Part shown: in pieces, positions 1 to 6,346 of the stretch
Layout: every line of letters begins with the position of its first letter
Position numbering within the stretch: position 1 is the stretch's first letter
DNA from: Actinomycetes bacterium
Lineage (GTDB): Bacteria; Actinomycetota; Acidimicrobiia; Acidimicrobiales; JAJYPT01
Direction of reading: 5' to 3'
NCBI GenBank assembly: GCA_021795135.1
Contig: JAJYPT010000100.1
Location: 1 to 6,588, forward strand
DNA: 6,588 nucleotides
Program-made: the position numbers and the translations under genes
Notes under the pieces: model-generated
Told to the model about the DNA's origin: nothing
The model's database searches: none
The model's input: the letters and a program-made list of their open reading frames with translations, nothing else

Positions 1-2100
1 TGGTCTTCAATAGGCTTATCAGTAGACTGGGACAGAACCTACACAACTGTTGGGAAACGTGCTCAAGAAGTATCTCAACGCTCCTTTTTGAATTTATATC
101 AAAAAGGAATTGCTTACAATGTTCAAGCACCTACGCTTTGGGATGTAGATTTTCGTACAGCTGTTGCACAAGCAGAATTAGAAGATCGACAAGTAGATAG
201 TTTTTATCATCGTTTGTCTTTTCATAATCTAGATGGCAAAGATATAGAAATTGAAACTACTCGTCCAGAACTACTTGCATCTTGTGTAGCTTTGGTTGCT
301 CACCCTGAAGATGAGCGCTATAGAGATTTATTTGGCAAAACAGTTATATCGCCTTTATTTGAAGTAGAAGTACCAATAAAAGCCCATGTGCTTGCAGATC
401 CGGAAAAGGGCTCTGGAATAGCAATGATTTGTACCTTTGGAGACACTACTGACATTACTTGGTGGAGAGAGCTTTCTTTACCGATAAAGCCAACTATTGG
501 ACCACAAGGGCGTTTGATACCAATTGAGTGGGGAAGCTCACCGTGGAATAGTTTGAATCCTGAAAAAGCTCAGAAAATATATGACTCTTTAGTTGGATTG
601 CCAGCAGTAGCAGCACGTAAAAAAATAGTTGAACATTTGGCCCAATCACATGAGCTCATTGGAGAACCTAGACCTATTAGCCATCCAGTTAAATTTTGGG
701 AAAAAGGTGATAAACCACTTGAGATAATCACTCACCGTCAATGGTTTATCAAAACAATGGATCAAAAAGAAAAACTATTAGAACTGGGATCTCAACTCAA
801 ATGGCATCCCGATTTTATGAGAGTTCGCTATGAAGATTGGGTCAGAGGACTAAATGGAGATTGGTGTATTTCGCGCCAACGCTTTTTTGGAATACCTTTT
901 CCTATTTGGTATCCAATATCTGAAAATGGATATATCGATCGAGATAGTCCAATAGCTGCATCTATAGAATCACTACCAATAGATCCTTCGGTGGATACCC
1001 CTGCGGGTTATACTCCTGACCAAAGAGGAAAACCAGGAGGATTTATAGCCGATCCAGATGTAATGGATACGTGGGCTACTTCTTCTTTGACTCCCCAAAT
1101 TGTTTCCGGGTGGGAACAAGATTTAGAGCTTTTTCCCAAAATATTTCCAATGGATCTGCGACCCCAAGCACATGAAATTATAAGAACTTGGCTTTTTTAT
1201 ACCATAGTTCGTTCTGAACTTGAATTATCATCTCTACCTTGGTCTAATGTTGCCATATCTGGATTTGTAGTAGATCCTGATCGAAAAAAGTTATCCAAAT
1301 CCAAAGGAAATGCCAAAGATGACCCTCAAAACCTTATTTCACAATATGGTGCAGATGCAGTTAGGTACTGGGCAGCAAATGGCCGTCCTGGAGTAGATGT
1401 AACTCTAGATCCAAATCAGTTCAAAATCGGACGTCGGCTAGCTATAAAAATACTAAACGCTTCAAAATTTGTTATCTCTAGACTTGGAGATTTATCCAAT
1501 TTAGATGATCTATCCCTCGTTAGTGAACCAGTCGATTTATCAATGCTAAAAGTATTAGGTACCACTATCCAAGAAGCGACCCGAGCTTTTGATACTTATG
1601 ATTACACCAAGGCATTGGAACGAGCAGAAGAGTTTTTCTGGCCTTTTTGTGACAATTATTTAGAATTAGTAAAAATACGTTCTTATGCTGAAGATACTCC
1701 CAAGTTGACACTTTCAGCTAAAACTTCTCTATCTTTAGCCTTGTCGGTTCAACTTCGCTTATTTGCTCCTTTTATGCCCTTTGTTACTGAAGAAGTATGG
1801 TCTTGGTGGAAAAACGGCTCCATCCATCGTTCAAGCTGGCCCACAGAACAAGAACTGCCAACACAAGGAGATCCAAATATATTAGAAGTAGCTACCGAAG
1901 TTCTAACTGCTATAAGAAAAAAGAAATCCGAAGCACAACTATCTATGAAAGCTGTCGTGGCTAAGGTACAAGTTGTAGATACCCCAGAACGTATTGATGC
2001 TTTAGTAGCTGCAAAACAAGATTTGATCCACGCAGGAAATATTGAAAATCTAATTGGAGAAAAAGGAAAAGAAAAAAGTATAACTATCGAGCTGGGCTAG
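1..2100 (+). CDS. valS: Valyl-tRNA synthetase, 5'-truncated by the window edge
   Basis: This class I aminoacyl-tRNA synthetase charges tRNA-Val in the cytoplasm and edits mischarged threonine. The frame is open from base 1 and gives 699 residues. Family members of this type are about 850 residues, so roughly 150-170 N-terminal residues, including the HIGH motif, lie upstream. TTG at 88 is internal, because conserved sequence (GLSVDWDRTY) precedes it. The CP1 editing domain shows ETTRPELL at fragment residues 85-92 and a Gly/Thr/Asp-rich segment near 137-151. WCISRQRFFGIP lies near 288-299, and the second signature reads KLSKS at 430-434 instead of the usual KMSKS. An alpha-helical anticodon-binding domain follows (about 480-640). 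The protein stops soon after it, without the C-terminal coiled-coil arm of E. coli-type ValS, which fits the short archaeal/actinobacterial class. The stop overlaps that of the convergent neighbour. Confidence 0.96.
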   Translation, partial: WSSIGLSVDWDRTYTTVGKRAQEVSQRSFLNLYQKGIAYNVQAPTLWDVDFRTAVAQAELEDRQVDSFYHRLSFHNLDGKDIEIETTRPELLASCVALVAHPEDERYRDLFGKTVISPLFEVEVPIKAHVLADPEKGSGIAMICTFGDTTDITWWRELSLPIKPTIGPQGRLIPIEWGSSPWNSLNPEKAQKIYDSLVGLPAVAARKKIVEHLAQSHELIGEPRPISHPVKFWEKGDKPLEIITHRQWFIKTMDQKEKLLELGSQLKWHPDFMRVRYEDWVRGLNGDWCISRQRFFGIPFPIWYPISENGYIDRDSPIAASIESLPIDPSVDTPAGYTPDQRGKPGGFIADPDVMDTWATSSLTPQIVSGWEQDLELFPKIFPMDLRPQAHEIIRTWLFYTIVRSELELSSLPWSNVAISGFVVDPDRKKLSKSKGNAKDDPQNLISQYGADAVRYWAANGRPGVDVTLDPNQFKIGRRLAIKILNASKFVISRLGDLSNLDDLSLVSEPVDLSMLKVLGTTIQEATRAFDTYDYTKALERAEEFFWPFCDNYLELVKIRSYAEDTPKLTLSAKTSLSLALSVQLRLFAPFMPFVTEEVWSWWKNGSIHRSSWPTEQELPTQGDPNILEVATEVLTAIRKKKSEAQLSMKAVVAKVQVVDTPERIDALVAAKQDLIHAGNIENLIGEKGKEKSITIELG

Positions 2101-2115
2101 TATGGCCCAGACTCG
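2088..2115. terminator. Hairpin across the overlapping stop codons, possible bidirectional terminator
   Basis: CTGGGC at 2092-2097 pairs with GCCCAG at 2105-2110 around a 7-nt loop. CGAG at 2088-2091 pairs further with CTCG at 2112-2115, leaving one bulged A at 2111. The result is a 10-bp stem that is GC-rich for this AT-rich region and lies exactly where two convergent genes end. A T-run follows on the minus strand, but only about 10 nt beyond the stem; on the plus strand the sequence is merely T-rich. Termination in both directions is therefore an inference. Confidence 0.4.
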
Positions 2116-2546
2116 TTGATTTCGTCTTCTGCAGATCTGACAGAAAATGCTACTGCCCAATCTTCATGTGTTTCTCCATCTATTACCAACCTCCATACAT
2201 ATCTTTTACCCTCTTCCAAAGGAAGGGGAGGGATATTTATAGCAAGAGGCAAGCTAATTGAAGACCCAGGAATAGCACCTTCTACCCTGCCTGCTTCAAA
2301 GTCGCCTCTGACTTCTACGGGTTGGTCTCCTTCTGGAGTAGGGATTGTGAAAGGTACTCCGTCTTCATCAGATAAAAATAACTCCCAATGATGATTGCTC
2401 TCGATTTCATTCCAATCAATATCAATCTTGACAGCTAGTGCTGAAGGAATGGGTTCGGGACCTATAAAACTCCAACCGCCACCTAAAATAAAAAATTTAC
2501 CGGCTGCTACTTGAACAGCATCGCATAACATTATTGTTGCTTTCAT
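2097..2546 (-). CDS. DUF6941-like hypothetical protein
   Basis: This 149-residue protein resembles the DUF6941 family of actinobacteria, judged by the opening MKATIMLCDAVQVAAGKFFI with the following glycine-rich LGGGWSFIGP (residues 21-30). The function of the family is unknown. There is no signal peptide or membrane helix. The rest alternates short hydrophobic strands with charged or Pro/Gly turns (for example IDIDWNEI near 41-48, YVWRLVIDGE near 126-134), which suggests a soluble beta-sandwich. It is acidic, with few basic residues. The ATG is preceded only by a weak AGG about 11 nt upstream. The TAG stop lies inside the same CTAG as the valS stop, so the two genes end tail to tail with a 3-4 nt overlap. 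It is transcribed away from the sigma-factor operon, across a shared 208-bp spacer. Confidence 0.85.
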   Translation of the reverse strand: MKATIMLCDAVQVAAGKFFILGGGWSFIGPEPIPSALAVKIDIDWNEIESNHHWELFLSDEDGVPFTIPTPEGDQPVEVRGDFEAGRVEGAIPGSSISLPLAINIPPLPLEEGKRYVWRLVIDGETHEDWAVAFSVRSAEDEINESGPY

Positions 2547-2679
2547 TGTTATTTAAACCTAGACCTTAATTTCAAACAATGGGAACAAAGTAAAAGAATT
2601 TATAACAATTCTTCCAACTTAAAATTTTTATCTTTTTTATTAATCCAATTTTAGCTCCTGATCGTAGTAAGAATAGACC

Positions 2680-2684
2680 AAGGA
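2680..2684 (+). promoter_or_regulatory. Ribosome binding site of the leader ORF
   Basis: AAGGA lies 5 nt before the ATG at 2690. It is the only good Shine-Dalgarno match in the spacer upstream of the sigma gene, while the sigma ATG at 2755 has none (the preceding bases read GTTGAGTACTTA). The overlapping GGAAC also resembles an ECF -35 element, but no fitting -10 element was seen 16-17 nt downstream. Confidence 0.5.
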
Positions 2685-2689
2685 ACTTT

Positions 2690-2755
2690 ATGAATAGAGC
2701 CATGACTTACCTATCACAATTCCATCTGATCTATTTCAATCCGTTGAGTACTTAA
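2690..2755 (+). CDS. Putative 21-codon leader ORF coupled to the ECF sigma gene
   Basis: An ATG with a well-placed AAGGA opens a 21-codon frame that begins MNRAMTYLSQ and ends with a TAA at 2753-2755. The last A of the stop is the first A of the sigma-factor ATG (TAATG), the usual geometry of translational coupling. The sigma start has no Shine-Dalgarno sequence of its own, so ribosomes ending here could re-initiate there. The peptide is mildly hydrophobic and aromatic (F11, Y15 and F16, with Leu and Ile between) and has no recognised family. A leader peptide that tunes sigma synthesis is inferred. A 21-codon frame can arise by chance, so the supporting points are the ribosome site and the exact stop/start overlap. 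Confidence 0.45.
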   Translation: MNRAMTYLSQFHLIYFNPLST

Positions 2756-3345
2756 TGGATTCCAAGGATCAATTTGATCAAATAAGCGATGCTGGACTAA
2801 TAGTTTATATAGGAAGATGGCACCCACAAGCCTTGGGAGAAATCTACAAAAGGCATGGGGGTGCGGTTTATGGCTTGGCAAAAAGAATCTTATGCCGAGC
2901 TGATATGGCAGAAGAAGTAACCCAAGAAATTTTTCTCAAACTGTGGAACCAGCCTGAACGCTTTGATTCTGAAAGAGGATCATTGAGGTCTTTTCTACTT
3001 ACCCAAACCCATAGCAGATCGATAGATTTGCTTCGTTCGGAAAAATCTAGGAAATCAAGAGAAGAACAAGATGCATTAAAAGAACCTAGGACTTCTTATG
3101 ACATAGAACAAGAAATATCTAATTTAGGATTAGCTGGCAAGATCCAAGAGATTTTATCAAAACTACCCACCGAGGAACGTAGGGCTGTTATTTTGGCCTA
3201 TTTTGAGGGATATACTTATAGACAAGTTGCTTCTTTGCTCAAAGTGCCAGAAGGAACCATAAAAAGCAGAATACGCTTAGCCCTCAAACGTATGAAAGAA
3301 ACATTAGACACAACAGAATTGGAAGATAGATGGCTGGAGGGATAA
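2755..3345 (+). CDS. ECF-type RNA polymerase sigma factor (SigK-like)
   Basis: This 196-residue protein is a group 4 (extracytoplasmic function) sigma factor that directs RNA polymerase to a stress regulon. Region 2 spans about residues 26-98, with AEEVTQEIFLKLW (52-64) for core binding and the RSFLLTQTHSRSIDLLR segment (78-94) for -10 recognition. A variable charged linker follows (about 95-130). Region 4 (about 137-185) has the helix-turn-helix YRQVASLLKVPEGTIKSRIR near 155-174. Length and domain order are complete for the family. ATG 2755 is the first possible start: the frame has a stop at 2695-2697 and no other start codon between. It lacks a ribosome binding site and overlaps the stop of an upstream leader ORF. 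Pairing with an RskA-type anti-sigma factor makes it SigK/SigL-like, but the regulon cannot be read from this window. Confidence 0.95.
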   Translation: MDSKDQFDQISDAGLIVYIGRWHPQALGEIYKRHGGAVYGLAKRILCRADMAEEVTQEIFLKLWNQPERFDSERGSLRSFLLTQTHSRSIDLLRSEKSRKSREEQDALKEPRTSYDIEQEISNLGLAGKIQEILSKLPTEERRAVILAYFEGYTYRQVASLLKVPEGTIKSRIRLALKRMKETLDTTELEDRWLEG

Positions 3346-4082
3346 GACACGAAGACCTACAAGAACTTCTAGGAGCTTATTCCCTAGGGGCATTAGAGCC
3401 TATGGAATACAATGCTGTTCAAATACATCTACAAAATTGTGCCTCTTGCAAAAAAGAATTAGAACAACATCTTGAGGTACTTGGCGTAATGGATGAAGTC
3501 TTCCAAGAATCTAGCCCAGATCATTTATGGGATTCAATATCTGATCAAATAGAAGAAACTCCTCCTATATTGGAACTTTCCAACCTACCAACTCCAAGAC
3601 CTAAGTTTGCAACTCCACTTAGAATCCGCCTTCTAGCTGCCACCAGTGCTATTGCAATAGCTGCGGCTTCAATAATGGGTATAGAGCTAGCAAGACTCGA
3701 TCATAAAATCAATCAGCTAGGAAGACTAACGCAAACAAGTAGTATTGAAAAGTTAGCCCACTTTGCCCTGAAGCAACCAGGTTCAAAAATTACAACTCTG
3801 ACATCTGCTAATAATACATACCTTGCTACATGTGTAATTCTGCCTACTGGACAAGGCTATATAATACCTAAAAGAATGTCTCCATTGCCCCCTAGCCAAA
3901 CTTATCAATTATGGACTTTAGTAAAGGGCAAAGAAGTTTCTTTAGCATTATTAGGCAACAAACCTAGTACCGTTTCATTCAGAATAAATAAAGGAAAGGT
4001 CTTGCTTATAACCACAGAGCCTTCAGGGGGAGTAACTTCGACTCTCAATAAACCTATCTTGTCTGGAAAAATTAGTATTTAG
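3330..4082 (+). CDS. RskA-type zinc-binding membrane anti-sigma factor
   Basis: This 250-residue protein should bind and silence the adjacent sigma factor at the inner face of the membrane. The N-terminal anti-sigma domain (about 1-75) carries the ZAS motif H33-x3-C37-x2-C40, the usual zinc-binding and sometimes redox-sensing site. A Pro-rich linker (about 78-96) leads to one membrane helix (about 99-118). An external RskA domain follows, with the family's QTYQLWTLVKG (190-200) and TEPSGGVTST (229-238). In characterised RskA systems, regulated proteolysis within the membrane releases the sigma factor. The ATG lies 16 nt inside the sigma gene with GGAAG four bases upstream, so the pair is translationally coupled and likely made in fixed ratio. 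The protein begins directly with the expected HEDLQELLGAYSLGAL block, which supports this start. The long hairpin at 4117-4191 ends the operon. Confidence 0.93.
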   Translation: MAGGIRHEDLQELLGAYSLGALEPMEYNAVQIHLQNCASCKKELEQHLEVLGVMDEVFQESSPDHLWDSISDQIEETPPILELSNLPTPRPKFATPLRIRLLAATSAIAIAAASIMGIELARLDHKINQLGRLTQTSSIEKLAHFALKQPGSKITTLTSANNTYLATCVILPTGQGYIIPKRMSPLPPSQTYQLWTLVKGKEVSLALLGNKPSTVSFRINKGKVLLITTEPSGGVTSTLNKPILSGKISI

Positions 4083-4116
4083 GTTTTTGCTAGCGATGTT
4101 GGTTACAATCTTTTCA

Positions 4117-4191
4117 TACAATAATTAATTAAATAAAAAATTATGACCTAACTAAATTAGGTCATAATTTTTTATTTAATTAATTATTGTA
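4117..4191. terminator. Bidirectional terminator: 35-bp perfect inverted repeat
   Basis: Bases 4117-4151 are the exact reverse complement of 4157-4191, with a 5-nt loop (CTAAA). The core stem (ATTATGACCTAA with TTAGGTCATAAT) is flanked by A6 at 4135-4140 and T6 at 4168-4173, so each strand reads as stem-loop plus U-tract. It lies between two converging genes, 34 bp after the anti-sigma stop and 5 bp from the DUF4383 stop, so it can end transcripts from both sides. The AT-only outer arms extend the pairing far beyond what termination needs. No flanking target-site duplication was seen that would mark it as an inserted element. Confidence 0.9.
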
Positions 4192-4196
4192 AATTT

Positions 4197-4625
4197 TTAG
4201 ATAGATACAGACTTTAAGGCATTTACAGATTTTCTTCCAAACAGTCCTACTCCTAATGCAGCTACTGCAGAGACAAAATGTAAAACATTGTCCGCACTAT
4301 TTAAAGCAATAATATTGAAAGATGTTCCTATAATAAAAAGTCCTAATATGGCCACAACTAAATAAACTGCCCCAATCAAAACATTTATTACACTAGAAAG
4401 CTTTGCTCCTCCTACAGCCCCTACAATAAACAAGACTCCCACCGCTATATGAATAAGATTATGAAATGGATTAAGTCCGAAAAAAATCAAATCTTTACCA
4501 TGAGTGGAAAAGAATCCTACTCCAGGAGTTATAGCAAATCCCACAACTCCAACTACTGCATATATTGCTCCAAATACATAGCCAAATTGTTGATTTAATG
4601 ATAATTGCTTTGAATCTTGTTTCAT
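4197..4625 (-). CDS. DUF4383 family four-helix membrane protein
   Basis: This 142-residue integral membrane protein matches DUF4383, a family of unknown function common in actinobacteria. Four membrane helices are visible, at about residues 13-35, 52-73, 77-100 and 112-130, after a short polar N-terminus. Helices 2 and 4 open with matching motifs: LNPFHNLIH (51-59) and LNSADNVLH (108-116), both N-x3-N-x2-H. This suggests two related halves and perhaps a polar site within the membrane. The ATG follows AGGAG by 10 nt, a rather wide spacing. The gene converges on the sigma/anti-sigma operon and shares its terminator, and it diverges from a small membrane-protein gene across a 200-bp spacer. A link to the sigma factor is possible but not shown. 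Confidence 0.9.
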   Translation of the reverse strand: MKQDSKQLSLNQQFGYVFGAIYAVVGVVGFAITPGVGFFSTHGKDLIFFGLNPFHNLIHIAVGVLFIVGAVGGAKLSSVINVLIGAVYLVVAILGLFIIGTSFNIIALNSADNVLHFVSAVAALGVGLFGRKSVNALKSVSI

Positions 4626-4707
4626 TTTATTCTCGCTCCTATAAGTCCTGTTGTCTTAGGTCTTCATTTTTATTACGGAGCAGAAAAAGAATTGGATCAA
4701 AAAAATT

Positions 4708-4721
4708 AATTCTTGAGAATT
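4708..4721. promoter_or_regulatory. Perfect palindrome in the divergent spacer, possible operator
   Basis: AATTCT-TG-AGAATT is an inverted repeat with 6-bp arms and a 2-bp centre. It lies 82 bp upstream of the DUF4383 start and 104 bp upstream of the small membrane-protein start. Its place between two divergent promoters fits a binding site for a dimeric regulator, but no regulator is encoded beside it. A palindrome this short also arises by chance in AT-rich DNA. Confidence 0.2.
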
Positions 4722-4825
4722 TATAAATTTAGAAAAATAAACTAAGGCTTTATCAAAAGGCAACACTCAGAGATAAACTATAACTAAAGAAAAATTTAAT
4801 TAGTTTTTCAAATAAAAGAGGATTC

Positions 4826-5011
4826 ATGTATCAAGCACAAGAGGGATATAAAATCTCTCGTAAAGGTTACTACATCTCTATTTCTATCAGCTTAGTAATT
4901 GCAATGGTTTTCCTTATCAACCACCTATATATACCAGCTATCATATTGGTGGTCTTTGCAATCTTAGAAGTAACTATGATGCTAATTTTAAATAAAGCAC
5001 AAAGAAGTTAA
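4826..5011 (+). CDS. Small two-helix membrane protein, unknown function
   Basis: This 61-residue protein is not recognised. A polar N-terminus of about 15 residues (including KISRKGYY) is followed by two hydrophobic segments, about residues 16-33 and 36-55. A short NHLY turn separates them, and the tail is basic (NKAQRS). It should form a helical hairpin in the membrane; the positive charges on both ends suggest that both termini face the cytoplasm. A GAGGA lies 3 nt before the ATG, close but usable, which supports a real gene, as do clean codons up to TAA. It diverges from DUF4383 and converges with the FNT transporter. No cysteine or enzymatic motif is present, so an accessory or regulatory role is only a guess. 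Confidence 0.7.
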   Translation: MYQAQEGYKISRKGYYISISISLVIAMVFLINHLYIPAIILVVFAILEVTMMLILNKAQRS

Positions 5012-5264
5012 TGTATTTAGCCTTGTGTCTATTTACCTACAAGATTAGGACTGACCGTTCCTAGATCCCCTAGGTACCAATATAGCTAAGATAAAAATCG
5101 TTCTTCCTATCAAAGATCCCATTTTGATCAGCCGAAAACTATAGCTAGGTTGAAATCTTCTAATTCCTTGAAAACAAACAGAAGTTCATTTAATTGACTC
5201 TAAGGAAAAATCCATACAACTTTCAAATTATGCCTCAAAATTTAATCCTTTTTTAAATTTATAA
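5012..5264. other. Spacer between convergent genes, no gene seen
   Basis: This 253-bp AT-rich stretch holds no convincing ORF on either strand. It contains two copies of TATAGCTA(A/G)G (5081-5090 and 5140-5149), a short CCTAG/CTAGG stem (5060-5074), and an all-AT 8-bp stem (5238-5260) just after the FNT stop. None of these has the stem-plus-U-tract form of a good terminator. Confidence 0.6.
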
Positions 5265-6035
5265 TCAAGTTTGAGTCATTATTTCTTTTTCTTCTTCTAT
5301 TTTTCTAGAACCAACTTGGACAAGTCTCAATACAGTTACAAAAAATATTCCACCAATCATATTTCCCAATATTGCCCATCCCAGCACCTCTAACCAAGAC
5401 AGATATCCAAAAGGAGCTCCAAATTGTAAACTGGCAAATATCTCCAAAGAGGCAACAATAGCATGATTTAAAGAACCCATTGCCAAAAGAAATGCTGCAG
5501 ATACAGACGCTATAATACGAGCTAGAATAGATCTAGAACTAGCCTCCATCCAAGTCATCACAGTTATAATTGTTCCTGCCAAAATAGCAGTAGCAAAAGA
5601 TTGCAAAGTTGTGCCTTGTTTGACAAAATGTATTCCTAGCACTAATGCATTTGGCTTTAGTTGAGGCAGGCCTGTAGTTATGATCCACATCATTAGCCAA
5701 CCTGCTAATAAATTGGTTATTAAAGTCCCAACCCACAACCTAATCAAAGATCTTATATTTGACTTACCAGCAACCACAGCTGCTACCGGGATGAGAAAAT
5801 CTTCTGTAAAAAGCTCTGAACCTGCCAATGCTAAGGCAATAAATCCTATACCAAAAGCTATAGAGCCTTCTAGCTTAGAATGGGTGAAGTGTTCTACTAG
5901 TAAAAGACCAAGGACTCCCATTCCAACATCTAGGCCCCCTACCGCTCCTGTTGCGAGTAATGCTGGCCAGGTTCTACCTAATCTAAATTGACCACTTTTA
6001 ACGCTTCGTTCAAAAGTAGCAGCTACTTCATCCAT
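5265..6035 (-). CDS. Formate/nitrite transporter (FNT) family membrane protein
   Basis: This 256-residue protein belongs to the FNT family, pentameric channels that carry small monovalent anions such as formate, nitrite or hydrosulfide. It is of the divergent actinobacterial/YfdC-like type, so its substrate is uncertain. About six membrane helices are visible (roughly 23-47, 57-74, 97-120, 145-165, 172-197, 214-238). Family landmarks are GSELFTED (72-79), WMEASSRS (162-169), the SLNH block with the central pore histidine H191, and GNMIGG (224-229). K139 lies 52 residues before H191, near the 53-residue gap between K156 and H209 of FocA, while the FocA N172 position appears to be Thr155. The N-terminal FERSVKSGQFR (8-18) is also typical. 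No upstream extension is possible, because a stop lies three codons before the ATG. The ribosome site is weak (AGG, 5 nt). Confidence 0.9.
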   Translation of the reverse strand: MDEVAATFERSVKSGQFRLGRTWPALLATGAVGGLDVGMGVLGLLLVEHFTHSKLEGSIAFGIGFIALALAGSELFTEDFLIPVAAVVAGKSNIRSLIRLWVGTLITNLLAGWLMMWIITTGLPQLKPNALVLGIHFVKQGTTLQSFATAILAGTIITVMTWMEASSRSILARIIASVSAAFLLAMGSLNHAIVASLEIFASLQFGAPFGYLSWLEVLGWAILGNMIGGIFFVTVLRLVQVGSRKIEEEKEIMTQT

Positions 6036-6317
6036 TGGTGCCTACTTGAAAAAACCAAGTTAAATACAAACTACTTCCTTCCTTCTAGAATAAAGGCAGC
6101 TTCGTCTAATATGTCATTATTTGAATAAAACAACTAACTAATTTTTGTATTCAAGTTACTTTATAGCTAATAAAAGATTTTATTTTTGGGTAAAGCTAAT
6201 TTATGGTCTTGGAAGAAAATTCTCAAAAAATTACCACCTGGAACTCAATTAGTTGGGTAACAAATCTTGTACACATTCAGTCCTGAAACCAATGACAACT
6301 ATCACTTTTCTTATCTA

Positions 6318-6346
6318 TTGCCATTGATCTAGTAGCTAACTATATA
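6318..6346 (+). promoter_or_regulatory. Candidate sigma-70-type promoter for the basic miniprotein gene
   Basis: TTGCCA (6318-6323) and TATATA (6341-6346) are 17 bp apart, matching TTGACA at 5 of 6 and TATAAT at 4 of 6 positions. Transcription would start near 6353 and leave a leader of about 125 nt before the GTG at 6478. The -10 box overlaps the left arm of an inverted repeat. In DNA this AT-rich such matches occur by chance, so confidence is low. Confidence 0.25.

Noticed and set aside
2116..2391. 91-codon plus-strand ORF opposite the DUF6941-like gene
   Set aside because: It lies wholly antisense to a gene with recognisable family sequence, has Ser/Pro-rich shadow composition and no ribosome site.
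2671..2698. Direct repeat GAATAGA at 2671 and 2692, 21 bp apart
   Set aside because: The two-turn spacing is suggestive, but seven AT-rich bases are too short to support an operator.
2682..2703. GGAAC as the -35 element of an autoregulated ECF promoter
   Set aside because: No matching -10 element lies 16-17 nt downstream, and the bases fit better as the ribosome site of the leader ORF.
4117..4191. The long inverted repeat as a MITE or insertion-sequence remnant
   Set aside because: No target-site duplication, no internal element sequence (the loop is 5 nt), and its place between converging stops with T-tracts on both strands fits a terminator.
5060..5074. CCTAG-ATCCC-CTAGG as an attachment site or terminator
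   Set aside because: A 5-bp stem with no U-tract, no integrase gene and no tRNA nearby.
5238..5260. AAATTTAA/TTAAATTT stem after the FNT stop as a terminator
   Set aside because: The stem is only 8 bp, all AT, and lacks a proper U-tract; too weak to call.
5539..5736. 65-codon minus-strand ORF inside the FNT gene
   Set aside because: It is an out-of-frame shadow on the same strand as the transporter, without family similarity.
5680..5991. 103-codon plus-strand ORF opposite the FNT gene
   Set aside because: It is antisense to conserved FNT coding sequence; its Pro/Ser/Thr-rich content mirrors the membrane-protein codons.
6203..6286. 27-codon ORF in the long spacer
   Set aside because: No ribosome binding site and no recognisable sequence; such a frame is expected by chance.
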